The notes: generated by a model from the letters alone, not told the origin. Counted from the first letter of the stretch, positions 8,601-14,539 are shown. The stretch is 14,694 bases of DNA from Candidatus Nitrosomarinus sp. (GCA_003702465.1 REGF01000028.1:1-14694), one strand, 5' to 3'. Numbers and translations: made by a program.

Positions 8601-8851
8601 AACCAAACATCTCTGATTTACTTTATGAGAAAAAGATTGACTTTATCATAAATATTCCAAGTACACTATCTTTGGAAAAATATGTAGGAATGCTTGATGA
8701 TGAATATCAGATTCGACGAAAATCTTTAGAGCTTGGAATTCCTGTTTTGACAACTCTTGAACTTGCAGATTCTTTTGTTAAAACTTTGGAATGGCTTAAA
8801 GATAACAAACCTACAATAGACCCAATCACTCCTTATGACAAATTTGAATAA
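5609..8851 (+). CDS. carB: Carbamoyl-phosphate synthase large subunit
   Basis: 1080 residues, full length for CarB. It uses two ATP to turn bicarbonate and ammonia into carbamoyl phosphate. The first synthetase half (residues ~1-400) contains GSGAIKIGEAGEFDYSGSQ near the N-terminus, an ATP-grasp fold with GGRGGG, and the metal/ATP motif EINPRLSRSSA from Glu298. The oligomerisation domain follows (~400-550). The second half restarts at GAGPYRIGSSVEFDWG (~562), contains CNPETVSTDYD, and has ELNIRASRS from Glu838. The C-terminal ~140 residues form an MGS-like allosteric domain beginning around TALVTVGGATNKEK. The variants GEFDYSGSQ, FEPSLDYVV.KHPRWD, SSVEFDW and N.RASRS.PFVSK are those I recall from eukaryotic CPS1/CAD rather than E. 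coli. The start is TTG, 3 nt after carA and preceded by GGAG. No truncation or frameshift is visible. Confidence 0.96.
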   Translation: MPKNESLKKILVLGSGAIKIGEAGEFDYSGSQCLKAIHEDGLKSVLINPNIATIQTDTRFADQVYLLPVTPSYVESIVEKERPDGIMLAYGGQTALNCGVKLEDSGILKKYDVKVLGTQVQGIKNTEDRQLFKDQMKEAGVPVLKSKTVTNFDDAKKVAEELSYPVIIRVAYTLGGRGGGIAHNEIELHEIVERGIKASLVGQVLIEEYIGHWKQIEYEVMQDYDGNNVIVCNMENVLSMKVHTGDNIVVAPSQTIDNHEYHMLRSAALRATKHVGIVGECNIQYALDSDSDRYVAIEINPRLSRSSALASKATGYPLAYMSAKIGLGYSLSELVNRITKSTTACFEPSLDYVVCKHPRWDFSKFELVNRKLGVTMKSVGEVMAVGRTFEESLQKAIRMLDIGNDGLVLNRVNGQKYTEEDIEYKLSHHDDQILYNVAIALKMGISVDRIYKLSAIDPWFIEKIQNIVDTEAKLQESELNESMMWEAKKMGFSDKQIARSKDKEPDEIRQTRKKLGVIPSVKQIDTLAAEWPAVTNYLYLTYGGNANDISVPADEKGIIVVGAGPYRIGSSVEFDWGTVNMVWGLQENGEKNVSVVNCNPETVSTDYDICTRLYFEELTQERLLDITEFENPKGVITCVGGQTANNLTPGLAQRGINIMGTSAIDVDRAEDRSKFSAELDKLHIQQPKWQAFSNLNEAKSFAQEVEFPVIVRPSYVLSGAAMKVVWSQDELKTYVKDATDVSPDHPVVISKFMLNSLEVDVDGISNGKEVVIGAIVEHIDSAGVHSGDAMMCIPPWRLNNKIIETINDYTKKIALTFNVKGPFNLQFLIHDDHVYVIELNIRASRSMPFVSKLVKTNLISLASKAILDKPLPKIPENKWQKIPNYGIKVPQFSFMQLDGADIALGVEMQSTGEAACFGNSFYDALSKGLTSVGYNLPDKGTALVTVGGATNKEKLLPSIAKLKQLGFKILATEHTAEFFEEKLGDVEIVHKISEPERKPNISDLLYEKKIDFIINIPSTLSLEKYVGMLDDEYQIRRKSLELGIPVLTTLELADSFVKTLEWLKDNKPTIDPITPYDKFE

Positions 8852-8886
8852 ATTTTCTAAATTTTAGGAAAATTGTTTTTGAAATT
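8851..8886 (+). terminator. Hairpin plus T-run after carB
   Basis: An inverted repeat AATTTTC/GAAAATT (8851-8857 and 8868-8874, 10-nt loop) begins at the last base of the carB stop codon and is followed by GTTTTT. This fits a terminator of the carAB operon, although the A+T-rich arms are weak and archaea can terminate on the T-run alone. Confidence 0.4.
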
Positions 8887-8895
8887 TTTTAAAAG
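8885..8895 (+). promoter_or_regulatory. TATA-like box of the SWIM protein gene
   Basis: TTTTTTAAAAG lies with its centre about 29 nt before the ATG at 8920, near the spacing expected for a leaderless archaeal transcript. Confidence 0.35.
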
Positions 8896-8919
8896 ATCAA
8901 GGTTATACGAGTGTAAAAT

Positions 8920-9234
8920 ATGAATAAATTATTGAGTAAAGATCCTGATCGAATTGAACAATTAGTGTCAGAAAAACGTGTGAAATTACATCTTTTTGAG
9001 CCTAGTCAAAGAAAAATTTGGACTGTTGTTGGGAAAACTGAAGAACATTGGGTTGACCCTGACGGTTGTTTTTGTTCTTGCCCTGGATTTTATTTTGGTT
9101 CAATAAACGGTAAGACCTCTTGTTACCATTTAGATTCAATTCACTACGCAAAAAATCAAAATGAATTTGAAACAATAATTTTTTCTGATGATGAATTTTC
9201 TAGTTTTTTAACTGGTTTAATTTCTGATTTGTAA
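8920..9234 (+). CDS. Small SWIM-type zinc-finger protein
   Basis: A 104-residue protein whose centre carries a SWIM zinc-binding signature: Cys52-x-Cys54, 13 residues, then Cys68-x-His70, with a further Cys at 50. Ahead of it are two strand-like stretches (VKLHLFEP, KIWTVVGKTEEHWVDP), which match the usual SWIM layout, where strands precede the CxC pair. SWIM domains bind DNA or protein and occur in archaeal stand-alone proteins, in SWI2/SNF2 ATPases and in plant transposase-like proteins. Nothing else is attached here, so it is probably a small nucleic-acid- or protein-binding factor; its partner is unknown. It has its own TATA-like box and follows the probable carB terminator, so it is likely a separate unit. 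The ending is mildly acidic and hydrophobic (DDEFSSFLTGLISDL). Confidence 0.8.
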   Translation: MNKLLSKDPDRIEQLVSEKRVKLHLFEPSQRKIWTVVGKTEEHWVDPDGCFCSCPGFYFGSINGKTSCYHLDSIHYAKNQNEFETIIFSDDEFSSFLTGLISDL

Positions 9235-9281
9235 TTTTAATTATTAGAATATGTTATTAACTAGAAATTTTATCGACTTAC

Positions 9282-9536
9282 ATGGATGATGAAAAAATTA
9301 ATTTGGAAATTGAAAAAATTGCAAATCTGATGGTTCATGATGATATTTCTTCTGATGAACAGGATGTAACAAAATTAGAAAAATATCGAGATCAAATTAA
9401 ACTAGATTTGAATATTGATGATAATGAAGAGGCTATGAAATTAGTGTATGAAACATTAGTTTATAGAAAATTAAAAAGTACAGATTCCAGTGACATGTTA
9501 GAAAAAGGCACTGATTTTGGTGCTGGATTTAGTTAA
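9282..9536 (+). CDS. Small acidic hypothetical protein
   Basis: An 84-residue, highly charged protein without a family I recognise. It is probably mostly helical: residues 1-35 are rich in D, E and K; LEKYRDQIKLDLNI and NEEAMKLVYETLVYRKL look like two amphipathic helices; the tail ends FGAGFS. It has no cysteine, signal peptide or membrane segment. An AT-rich box TTATTAACT (about 9254-9262) sits ~25 nt before the ATG, supporting expression from its own leaderless promoter. It converges on the next gene with only 2 nt between stop codons. Codon usage resembles the neighbours. It could be a lineage-specific regulator or adaptor, but nothing in the sequence decides this. Confidence 0.65.
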   Translation: MDDEKINLEIEKIANLMVHDDISSDEQDVTKLEKYRDQIKLDLNIDDNEEAMKLVYETLVYRKLKSTDSSDMLEKGTDFGAGFS

Positions 9537-9538
9537 TC

Positions 9539-9841
9539 TTATTCTAATGGAATAGATTCCACATCTTCTTTTGAAACACCTTTCCATAATCCAATCATAC
9601 CTTCAGGTTCTACTTCTTCAACTTTAGTAATTTGTTGAATTTTGATTTGATTTGGTGCTGGACCTGGTGGCCATAATTGAACCATATAATCTCCTACATT
9701 ACCAACTTTATTTGGTCCTGCCATGGTGATCTTTTCATCAGAACATCCTTTTGCAGTTAAAACATCTGTTGCTTTTTGTTTGAGATCCATTTTTCCATGC
9801 AAGAAAAGAAAAAAATCCTTTTGCGTATCAATTTCTGTCAT
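9539..9841 (-). CDS. Hypothetical protein, about 100 residues
   Basis: A 100-residue protein that I cannot assign to a family. It looks like a compact alpha/beta domain: an early helical region MDLKQKATDVLTAKG, then strand-like segments (KITMAGPN, DYMVQLWPPGPAPNQIKIQQITKVEEV) and a short C-terminal helix. One Cys (at about residue 33) and two Trp are present; there is no zinc motif and no membrane segment. The ATG at 9841 is used here, but Met18 (plus-strand position about 9790) could also be the start, because the conserved-looking part begins there. A TATA-like TTTAAAAATT on the minus strand (about 9853-9862) lies roughly 17 nt before the ATG, a little close for a leaderless start. It is divergent from the ATPase F-subunit gene, with 87 nt between them. 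Confidence 0.6.
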   Translation of the reverse strand: MTEIDTQKDFFLFLHGKMDLKQKATDVLTAKGCSDEKITMAGPNKVGNVGDYMVQLWPPGPAPNQIKIQQITKVEEVEPEGMIGLWKGVSKEDVESIPLE

Positions 9842-9900
9842 AAAAGTACTGAATTTTTAAACTAAATCAACCTTTCCTGATCTTTACCTTCCAAAAAGGG

Positions 9901-9908
9901 TTAAATTA
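9901..9908 (+). promoter_or_regulatory. TATA-like box of the ATPase subunit F gene
   Basis: TTAAATTA is centred about 25 nt before the ATG at 9929, the spacing expected for an archaeal leaderless transcript. It shows that this subunit is transcribed on its own. Confidence 0.5.
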
Positions 9909-9928
9909 CAATACACAAGATTCCAACT

Positions 9929-10222
9929 ATGAAAATATTCACTGTGGGCAGTAAATCCTTTGTAACAAGTTTTCAATTAGCAGGAATTCCTGGAATTATT
10001 TCTGAAACTCCTGATGCTGCCTTATCTGAAATTACCAAATTGACTGATGATTCTGATGTTGGGTTGGTTTTAGTCAGTGATGATATTACTGCATCAATTA
10101 ACGATGAATTGACTCTACTTAGAGCACAAAAATCTACTCTAGTTTTTGCATTACCTGCAACTGGAAGTGAAAAAACTGAAGTTGATTATAGAGTAATGTT
10201 GAAAAAGATTCTTGGTGTCTAG
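9929..10222 (+). CDS. atpF: A-type (V/A) ATP synthase subunit F
   Basis: A 97-residue protein with the layout of V/A-type ATPase subunit F (NtpG/AtpF/Vma7). A first strand MKIFTVGSKSFV leads into FQLAGIPG, matching the family's short GFRLAGI-type motif. A helix with DAALSEITKL follows, then the strand VGLVLVSDDITASI, matching the LIxxxIA segment, and a later STLVFALPA strand before a basic C-terminal helix. Subunit F lies in the central rotor stalk with subunit D and couples catalysis to rotation. The other ATPase subunits are not in this window: the gene stands between an unknown gene and a dehydrogenase and has its own promoter. That isolation, plus low overall conservation, leaves some room for a paralogue with another role. 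Confidence 0.8.
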   Translation: MKIFTVGSKSFVTSFQLAGIPGIISETPDAALSEITKLTDDSDVGLVLVSDDITASINDELTLLRAQKSTLVFALPATGSEKTEVDYRVMLKKILGV

Positions 10223-10234
10223 ATCTAATCTACT

Positions 10235-10241
10235 TATATCC
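10235..10241 (+). promoter_or_regulatory. TATA-like box of the zinc dehydrogenase gene
   Basis: CTTATAT lies with its centre about 23 nt before the ATG at 10261, consistent with a leaderless transcript starting at or next to the ATG. Confidence 0.45.
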
Positions 10242-10260
10242 AATTTGTTAAAGTCATTTA

Positions 10261-11289
10261 ATGAAAACTGCTACTGTTAAAGGGCCTTCTGAAATTTCTG
10301 TAGATGAAACTCAAAAACCTGTTTTGAATTCTGGTGATATTTTAGTTCAAATGCATGCATGTGGAATATGTGGTTCTGATTTGGAAAAAGTATTTGGGCA
10401 ATATGGTCAACCATCAATGCGATTGGGTCATGAACCTGCAGGAGTTGTTATAGATGTGGCATCTGATGTTGTAGATTTTAAAAAAGGTGACAGAGTATTC
10501 ACACACCATCATGTTTCTTGCTATGATTGTCATTTCTGTAATCATGGAAATGAAACAATGTGCAAAAAATATTCTGAAACTAATTTGTCTCCTTGTGGCT
10601 TATCTGAAGAATATGTTGTACCTGCTTGGAACGTTTCACATGGTGGTGTTTTAAAAATTTCTGATTCTATGAGTTTTGAAGAAGCTGCAATGATAGAACC
10701 TTTGGCATGTTGTGTTAGAGCTTGGAAAAAATGCTCATATAACGAAGGTGATTCAACTGCAATTTTTGGAGTAGGTCCAACTGGAATGATGCACGTTATG
10801 CTTGCTCAATCAAAAAAGTTTTCTAAAATCTTTTGTTTAGATGTAAATGATTTTCGATTAGACTTTGCAAAAAAATTCAATATTACTGAATCTATTTCTT
10901 CTATGGATGAAAATAGAAAACAGAAAATTTTAGATCATACTAATAATTTGGGTGTAGATGTTGCTATTGTTGCTACAAGTAGTCTTAAAGCTCTTGAAGA
11001 TGCAATTGATATGGTTCGTAAAGGTGGCACTGTAATGATGTTTGGTGTTCCTTCTAAGGGTGCTATGATTAATTTGGATATGAGCAAAGTTTACTCGAAA
11101 GAAATCACTCTGGTAACAAGTTATGCTGCATCTGATGATGACACAAAATCTGCACTTGAATTAATTGAGTCCTCTGAAATTGATGTAAAACAACTCATTA
11201 CACACACTTATCCTATATCTGATACTCAAAAAGCATTTGACCATGCAAAAACTGGTGACAATGCTATGAAAATAATCATTACAAAATAA
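10261..11289 (+). CDS. Zinc-dependent medium-chain dehydrogenase, substrate unknown
   Basis: A 342-residue medium-chain dehydrogenase of the sorbitol/threonine dehydrogenase-like group, full length for the family. The N-terminal catalytic domain has CGICGSD with catalytic-zinc ligand Cys37, and GHEPAG with His57 and Glu58. The structural zinc site is Cys87, Cys90, Cys93 and Cys101. Glu146-Pro-Leu is the conserved turn before the Rossmann domain, which carries GVGPTG at 170-175. The strand that follows ends in CLDVNDFR; the acidic Asp there favours NAD over NADP. The closing segment HTYPISDTQKAFDHAKTGDNAMKIII is typical. It should oxidise an alcohol or polyol or reduce the corresponding carbonyl; the substrate cannot be read from sequence. 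The LsrF-like aldolase starts 46 nt downstream on the same strand, so both may act on related sugar-phosphate or ketone intermediates. Confidence 0.88.
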   Translation: MKTATVKGPSEISVDETQKPVLNSGDILVQMHACGICGSDLEKVFGQYGQPSMRLGHEPAGVVIDVASDVVDFKKGDRVFTHHHVSCYDCHFCNHGNETMCKKYSETNLSPCGLSEEYVVPAWNVSHGGVLKISDSMSFEEAAMIEPLACCVRAWKKCSYNEGDSTAIFGVGPTGMMHVMLAQSKKFSKIFCLDVNDFRLDFAKKFNITESISSMDENRKQKILDHTNNLGVDVAIVATSSLKALEDAIDMVRKGGTVMMFGVPSKGAMINLDMSKVYSKEITLVTSYAASDDDTKSALELIESSEIDVKQLITHTYPISDTQKAFDHAKTGDNAMKIIITK

Positions 11290-11335
11290 GAAAGGCTTAA
11301 GAAAGGTATTTTTTTTATTTCAAAATCGAAGAGAA

Positions 11336-12268
11336 ATGGAATGGGGATTACAAAATAGATTATCTAGAATTATCAAACCTCACAATAATCGTGCATTAAT
11401 GTTGGCTGTTGACCACGGATATTTTCTTGGCCCAACTGAAAAATTAGAAAATCCAAAAAAAGTGATAGCACCTTTATTGAAACACTGTGATTCCTTAATG
11501 CTCACAAGAGGAGTTCAAAGAACTTCTGTTGATCCAACTTCTGAAACTCCAATGGTTTTGAGAGTTTCTGGTGGTTCTAGTATTATTGGTGATGATTTGT
11601 CTCAAGAAGATATTACAGTATCACTTGAGGATGCACTTCGTTTGAATGCAAGTTGTGTTGCAATGTCTATTTTTGTTGGTTCAAAATATGAATATCAAAC
11701 TATTGTTAATTTAGGTAAACTAGTCAATGAGGCTGAAAAATATGGAATGCCAGTTTTAGCAGTTACTGCTGTTGGAAAAGAATTAGGAAAAGATGCAAGA
11801 TATCTTTCCTTGGCATGTAGAATTGCTGCAGAGCAAGGTGCACATATTGTTAAAACATACTATTGTGATAATTTTGAAAAAGTTGTTGAATCTTGTCCTG
11901 TTCCAATAATTGTTGCAGGTGGAAAGAAAATTCCAGAAAGAGATGCTTTACAATTAACTTACAATGCCATTAAAGCAGGTGCAGTTGGACTTGACATGGG
12001 TCGAAATATCTGGCAATCTGAACATCCTGTTGCTATGATAAAAGCAGCACGCTCAATCATTCATGGAAATTCTAATGTTGACCAAGCCTATGCTCTTTAC
12101 AAAAAACTAGCTGCAAATGACAAATCAAAAAAACCAAATCCTAATCAAAAGAAAAACAAATCAAAAAAACCAAATCCTAATCAAAAGAAAAACAAATCAA
12201 AAAAACCAAATCCTAATCAAAAGAAAAACAAATCAAAAAAACCAAATCCTAATCAAAAGAAAAAATAA
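11336..12268 (+). CDS. LsrF-like class I aldolase/thiolase with lysine-rich repeat tail
   Basis: 310 residues. Residues ~1-262 form a DeoC/LsrF-type TIM barrel closely resembling E. coli LsrF (3-hydroxy-5-phosphonooxypentane-2,4-dione thiolase). Shared segments include EWGLQNRLSRI at the start, LAVDHGYFLGPT with Asp26, LMLTRGVQR, IVKTYY with probable Schiff-base Lys173, PVPIIVAGGKK, and VGLDMGRNIWQSEHPVAMIKA. It lacks the ~30-residue N-terminal extension of LsrF. The related archaeal fructose-bisphosphate aldolases and ADH synthase (MJ0400 type) share the fold, so the substrate is uncertain; the LsrF assignment rests on overall similarity. Residues 263-310 are four copies of KSKKPNPNQKKN, the last ending in K, forming a strongly basic, probably disordered tail unlike the barrel. 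The ATG at 11336 follows the dehydrogenase by 46 nt, which include a T-run that could serve as a weak promoter element. Confidence 0.85.
   Translation: MEWGLQNRLSRIIKPHNNRALMLAVDHGYFLGPTEKLENPKKVIAPLLKHCDSLMLTRGVQRTSVDPTSETPMVLRVSGGSSIIGDDLSQEDITVSLEDALRLNASCVAMSIFVGSKYEYQTIVNLGKLVNEAEKYGMPVLAVTAVGKELGKDARYLSLACRIAAEQGAHIVKTYYCDNFEKVVESCPVPIIVAGGKKIPERDALQLTYNAIKAGAVGLDMGRNIWQSEHPVAMIKAARSIIHGNSNVDQAYALYKKLAANDKSKKPNPNQKKNKSKKPNPNQKKNKSKKPNPNQKKNKSKKPNPNQKKK
12121..12265 (+). repeat. Four perfect 36-bp tandem repeats inside the aldolase gene
   Basis: Copies run at 12121-12156, 12157-12192, 12193-12228 and 12229-12264 and read identically base for base, including third codon positions. In the gene's frame each codes for the 12 residues KSKKPNPNQKKN. 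The base after the fourth copy changes C to A and leads straight into the TAA stop. The array is contiguous with no spacers, so it is a coding minisatellite rather than a CRISPR. Identity at silent sites points to recent duplication by slippage or unequal recombination. Confidence 0.97.
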
Positions 12269-12275
12269 TTAAAAA

Positions 12276-12689
12276 TCATTGATCAATTTTTGACAAATGA
12301 ATATGTGCAATTTTCCATGATGGTTGCTTAACCAGTACAAATGTAGCTCGTCCATTAATTGTCATATGTTCACCTGTGTATGCTTTGTTATCTACCAACA
12401 TTCCTTTTTGAATTAATTCTAAAGCTACAATTGCAAAATTTTCAAAAACGCTTATTTTTGGATTTTTTATTTCATAGTCATAATCTGAAATACTGATGAA
12501 TCTTAATTCTTCTAACTCAATTGTAGTTTGATAATCTTTTAGATCGTAAGGTGGTAAATCACTGAAACTTGAAAATTTTGGATCATCTAAATGAATTTCT
12601 CTTAATTTACTAAGATCTTTTGTAATTCCTGATTGAAATAACGTTTCAATTATCTTGATTATTTCTTCACTATCATTCAAAATGTTCAC
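12276..12689 (-). CDS. SnoaL/NTF2-like domain protein
   Basis: A 137-residue protein with the outline of a SnoaL/NTF2-like (DUF4440-type) cone fold. An N-terminal helix covers SEEIIKIIETLFQSGITKDLSKLREIH. A loop with DPKFSSFSDLPPYDL follows, then a helix LKDYQTTIELEEL, and then long strands ending in GEHMTINGRATFVLVKQPSWKIAHIHLSKI; the WKIAHIHLS close is characteristic. Members include ketosteroid-isomerase-like enzymes and ligand-binding proteins; no catalytic role can be assigned. The start is GTG at 12687-12689. It is supported by a TATA-like CTTAAAC on the minus strand centred near 12714, about 25 nt upstream. Its stop is 7 nt from the aldolase stop (convergent). It is divergent from ilvB, with 129 nt between them. 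Cytosolic, with no signal peptide. Confidence 0.75.
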   Translation of the reverse strand: MNILNDSEEIIKIIETLFQSGITKDLSKLREIHLDDPKFSSFSDLPPYDLKDYQTTIELEELRFISISDYDYEIKNPKISVFENFAIVALELIQKGMLVDNKAYTGEHMTINGRATFVLVKQPSWKIAHIHLSKIDQ

Positions 12690-12818
12690 TTAAAATCTAA
12701 AAATTATCTGTTTAAGTCTATCTAACTGAATTGATTTTTTGTCCTTCAAACTCTTCTAGGAATGATTATTGATTGATTTTTTTGTTTTTGAGCCTAAACC
12801 TTTGATACATTTTAAATT
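12690..12818. promoter_or_regulatory. Divergent promoter region, SnoaL-like gene and ilvB
   Basis: This 129-nt gap drives two genes in opposite directions. On the minus strand CTTAAAC (centre ~12714) is about 25 nt from the GTG start at 12689. On the plus strand the best TATA-like box, TTTTAAATTA at 12810-12819, directly abuts the first ATG of ilvB. If it is used, transcription would begin near 12841, next to the later in-frame ATG at 12843. A weaker box, CCTAAAC (about 12793-12799), would suit the ATG at 12819. Confidence 0.45.
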
Positions 12819-14531
12819 ATGGAGAAAAATTTAATCAATATTATGGAAAATATGACTGGGGCAAAAGCCTTGATGACTGCAATGGAAAAAGAAGGTGTCA
12901 AGGAAGTATTTGGATTGCCTGGAGGAGCAAATCTTCCAATGTATGATGAATTTTCCAGATGTGATATTAGACATATTTTGGTACGCCATGAACAATCTGC
13001 ATCTCATATGGCCGATGGATTTGGTCGTGTAAGTAGAAAACCTGGAGTTTGTTTTGCAACCTCTGGACCTGGTGCTACAAATATTTTAACTGGGATCGCA
13101 ACTGCTCAAGCAGATTCTGCTCCAATGATTGCAGTTACTGGACAAGTTCCTGTTGCAATGATAGGAAAAGATGCATTTCAAGAAAGTGATATTATTGGAA
13201 TGGCAAATCCTGTTGTCAAATATGCTTTTCAACCTAGAACTGCTAGTGAAGTTCCTGAAGTAGTAAAAAAGGGATTTTACATTGCTGAAACTGGCAGACC
13301 TGGACCTGTCTTGATTGATGTTCCAAAAGATGTTCAACAAAATGAAGCTCCAATGGAATTTCCTGACGAGTTTAAAATTCAAGGTTATCATCCATGGACT
13401 GATCCAGATATCATTGCTTGTGAAAAAGCAATTGAAATGTTACTTAATTCTGAAAAACCAATTATCTTAGCTGGTGGTGGAACTATCATTTCTTCAGCAT
13501 TTGCTGAATTACAATCTATTGCTGAAACTTTGATGCTTCCTGTTGTAACAACTTTCAAAGGTAAAGGTGCATTCCCTGAAAATCATCCTTTGTCATTAGG
13601 TCCAATTGGAATGCACGGTCATGCTGAAGCAAATAAAATGATGGCTGAAGCAGATTGTGTTTTAGCAATTGGAACCAGATTTTCTGATAGATCAGTTGGT
13701 ACTTTTGAGGCTTTTGAAAAACGATTAAAAATTATTCATATGGATGTTGATCCTGCTGAAATTGGTAAAAACCAAACCACTAATTTGGGAGTTGTCGGTG
13801 ATGTTCGCACTTCACTTAGAATTATGGTAAAACTACTTTTACAAAAACAAATCAAAAAAACTGAAGAATCTGTTTGGTTAAAACATGTTAAAGAAACTAA
13901 AGAGTATTGGCAAGAAAATTTGAAATTACATCCAGGTGAAATGGGTGCAGCAAAAATTCTTAGAAAATTAAGAGAAGTATTACCAAAAGAATCCATAATC
14001 ACTACTGAGGTAGGTCAACATCAAATGTGGGCTTCATTATTTTATGATGTTATTCAACCAGGAACTTTCTTCAGTTCTACTGGACTGGGTACAATGGGTT
14101 GGGGTTTTCCTGCATCTATTGGTGCAAAAGTTGCTAGACCTGATGTTCCAGTTGTTGACATTGCAGGAGATGGAAGTTTTAGTATGACTGAAAATTCTCT
14201 TGCAACTGCAGTATTGGAAGACATTCCTGTAATTGTATTTGTTTTGAATAATTCTACATTGGGTATGGTAGCTCAATGGCAAAGAACATTTTATGACAGA
14301 AGGATGGTTGGTGTGGACCAAGGTGGATGTCCTGATTATGTTAAATTAGCAGAATCTTATGGAGCTCAAGGAATTAGAGCACAATCAATGGATGAATTAG
14401 ATAAGGCAATCAAATCTGCAATAAGCAGTGATGTTGCAACTGTAATTGACATCCCAATTGATCCTGAAGAGGATGTATTACCATTTGTTGCTCCAGGAAC
14501 TTCGTTATCGGATATGATTTTACCTTCTTAG
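12819..14531 (+). CDS. ilvB: Acetolactate synthase large (catalytic) subunit
   Basis: 570 residues from ATG 12819, normal length for acetohydroxyacid synthase. It is ThDP-, FAD- and Mg-dependent and condenses pyruvate with pyruvate or 2-oxobutyrate, the first common step of valine, leucine and isoleucine synthesis. The N-terminal domain has VFGLPGG, catalytic Glu58 in VRHEQSASHMADG, and SGPGATN. The middle domain has PIILAGGG and IGTRFSDR. The C-terminal domain has the ThDP motif from Gly450-Asp-Gly to Asn477-Asn478 and the LGMVAQWQRTFYDRR segment typical of AHAS rather than other pyruvate enzymes. The start is uncertain: ATGs at 12819, 12843 and 12852 are in frame. A strong TATA-like box right before 12819 would favour a leaderless start at 12843 (MENMTGAKAL). 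The small subunit gene follows directly, so this is an ilvBN operon. All key residues are intact. Confidence 0.96.
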   Translation: MEKNLINIMENMTGAKALMTAMEKEGVKEVFGLPGGANLPMYDEFSRCDIRHILVRHEQSASHMADGFGRVSRKPGVCFATSGPGATNILTGIATAQADSAPMIAVTGQVPVAMIGKDAFQESDIIGMANPVVKYAFQPRTASEVPEVVKKGFYIAETGRPGPVLIDVPKDVQQNEAPMEFPDEFKIQGYHPWTDPDIIACEKAIEMLLNSEKPIILAGGGTIISSAFAELQSIAETLMLPVVTTFKGKGAFPENHPLSLGPIGMHGHAEANKMMAEADCVLAIGTRFSDRSVGTFEAFEKRLKIIHMDVDPAEIGKNQTTNLGVVGDVRTSLRIMVKLLLQKQIKKTEESVWLKHVKETKEYWQENLKLHPGEMGAAKILRKLREVLPKESIITTEVGQHQMWASLFYDVIQPGTFFSSTGLGTMGWGFPASIGAKVARPDVPVVDIAGDGSFSMTENSLATAVLEDIPVIVFVLNNSTLGMVAQWQRTFYDRRMVGVDQGGCPDYVKLAESYGAQGIRAQSMDELDKAIKSAISSDVATVIDIPIDPEEDVLPFVAPGTSLSDMILPS

Positions 14532-14539
14532 TGATAATT

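Noticed and set aside
10223..10260. The ATPase F gene and the dehydrogenase as one operon
   Set aside because: A TATA-like box in the 38-nt gap at the right distance from the dehydrogenase ATG, and unrelated functions, point to separate transcription.
12121..12265. Short direct repeats resembling a CRISPR array
   Set aside because: The 36-bp units are contiguous with no spacers, lie in frame inside the aldolase gene and end at its stop codon; this is a coding tandem repeat.
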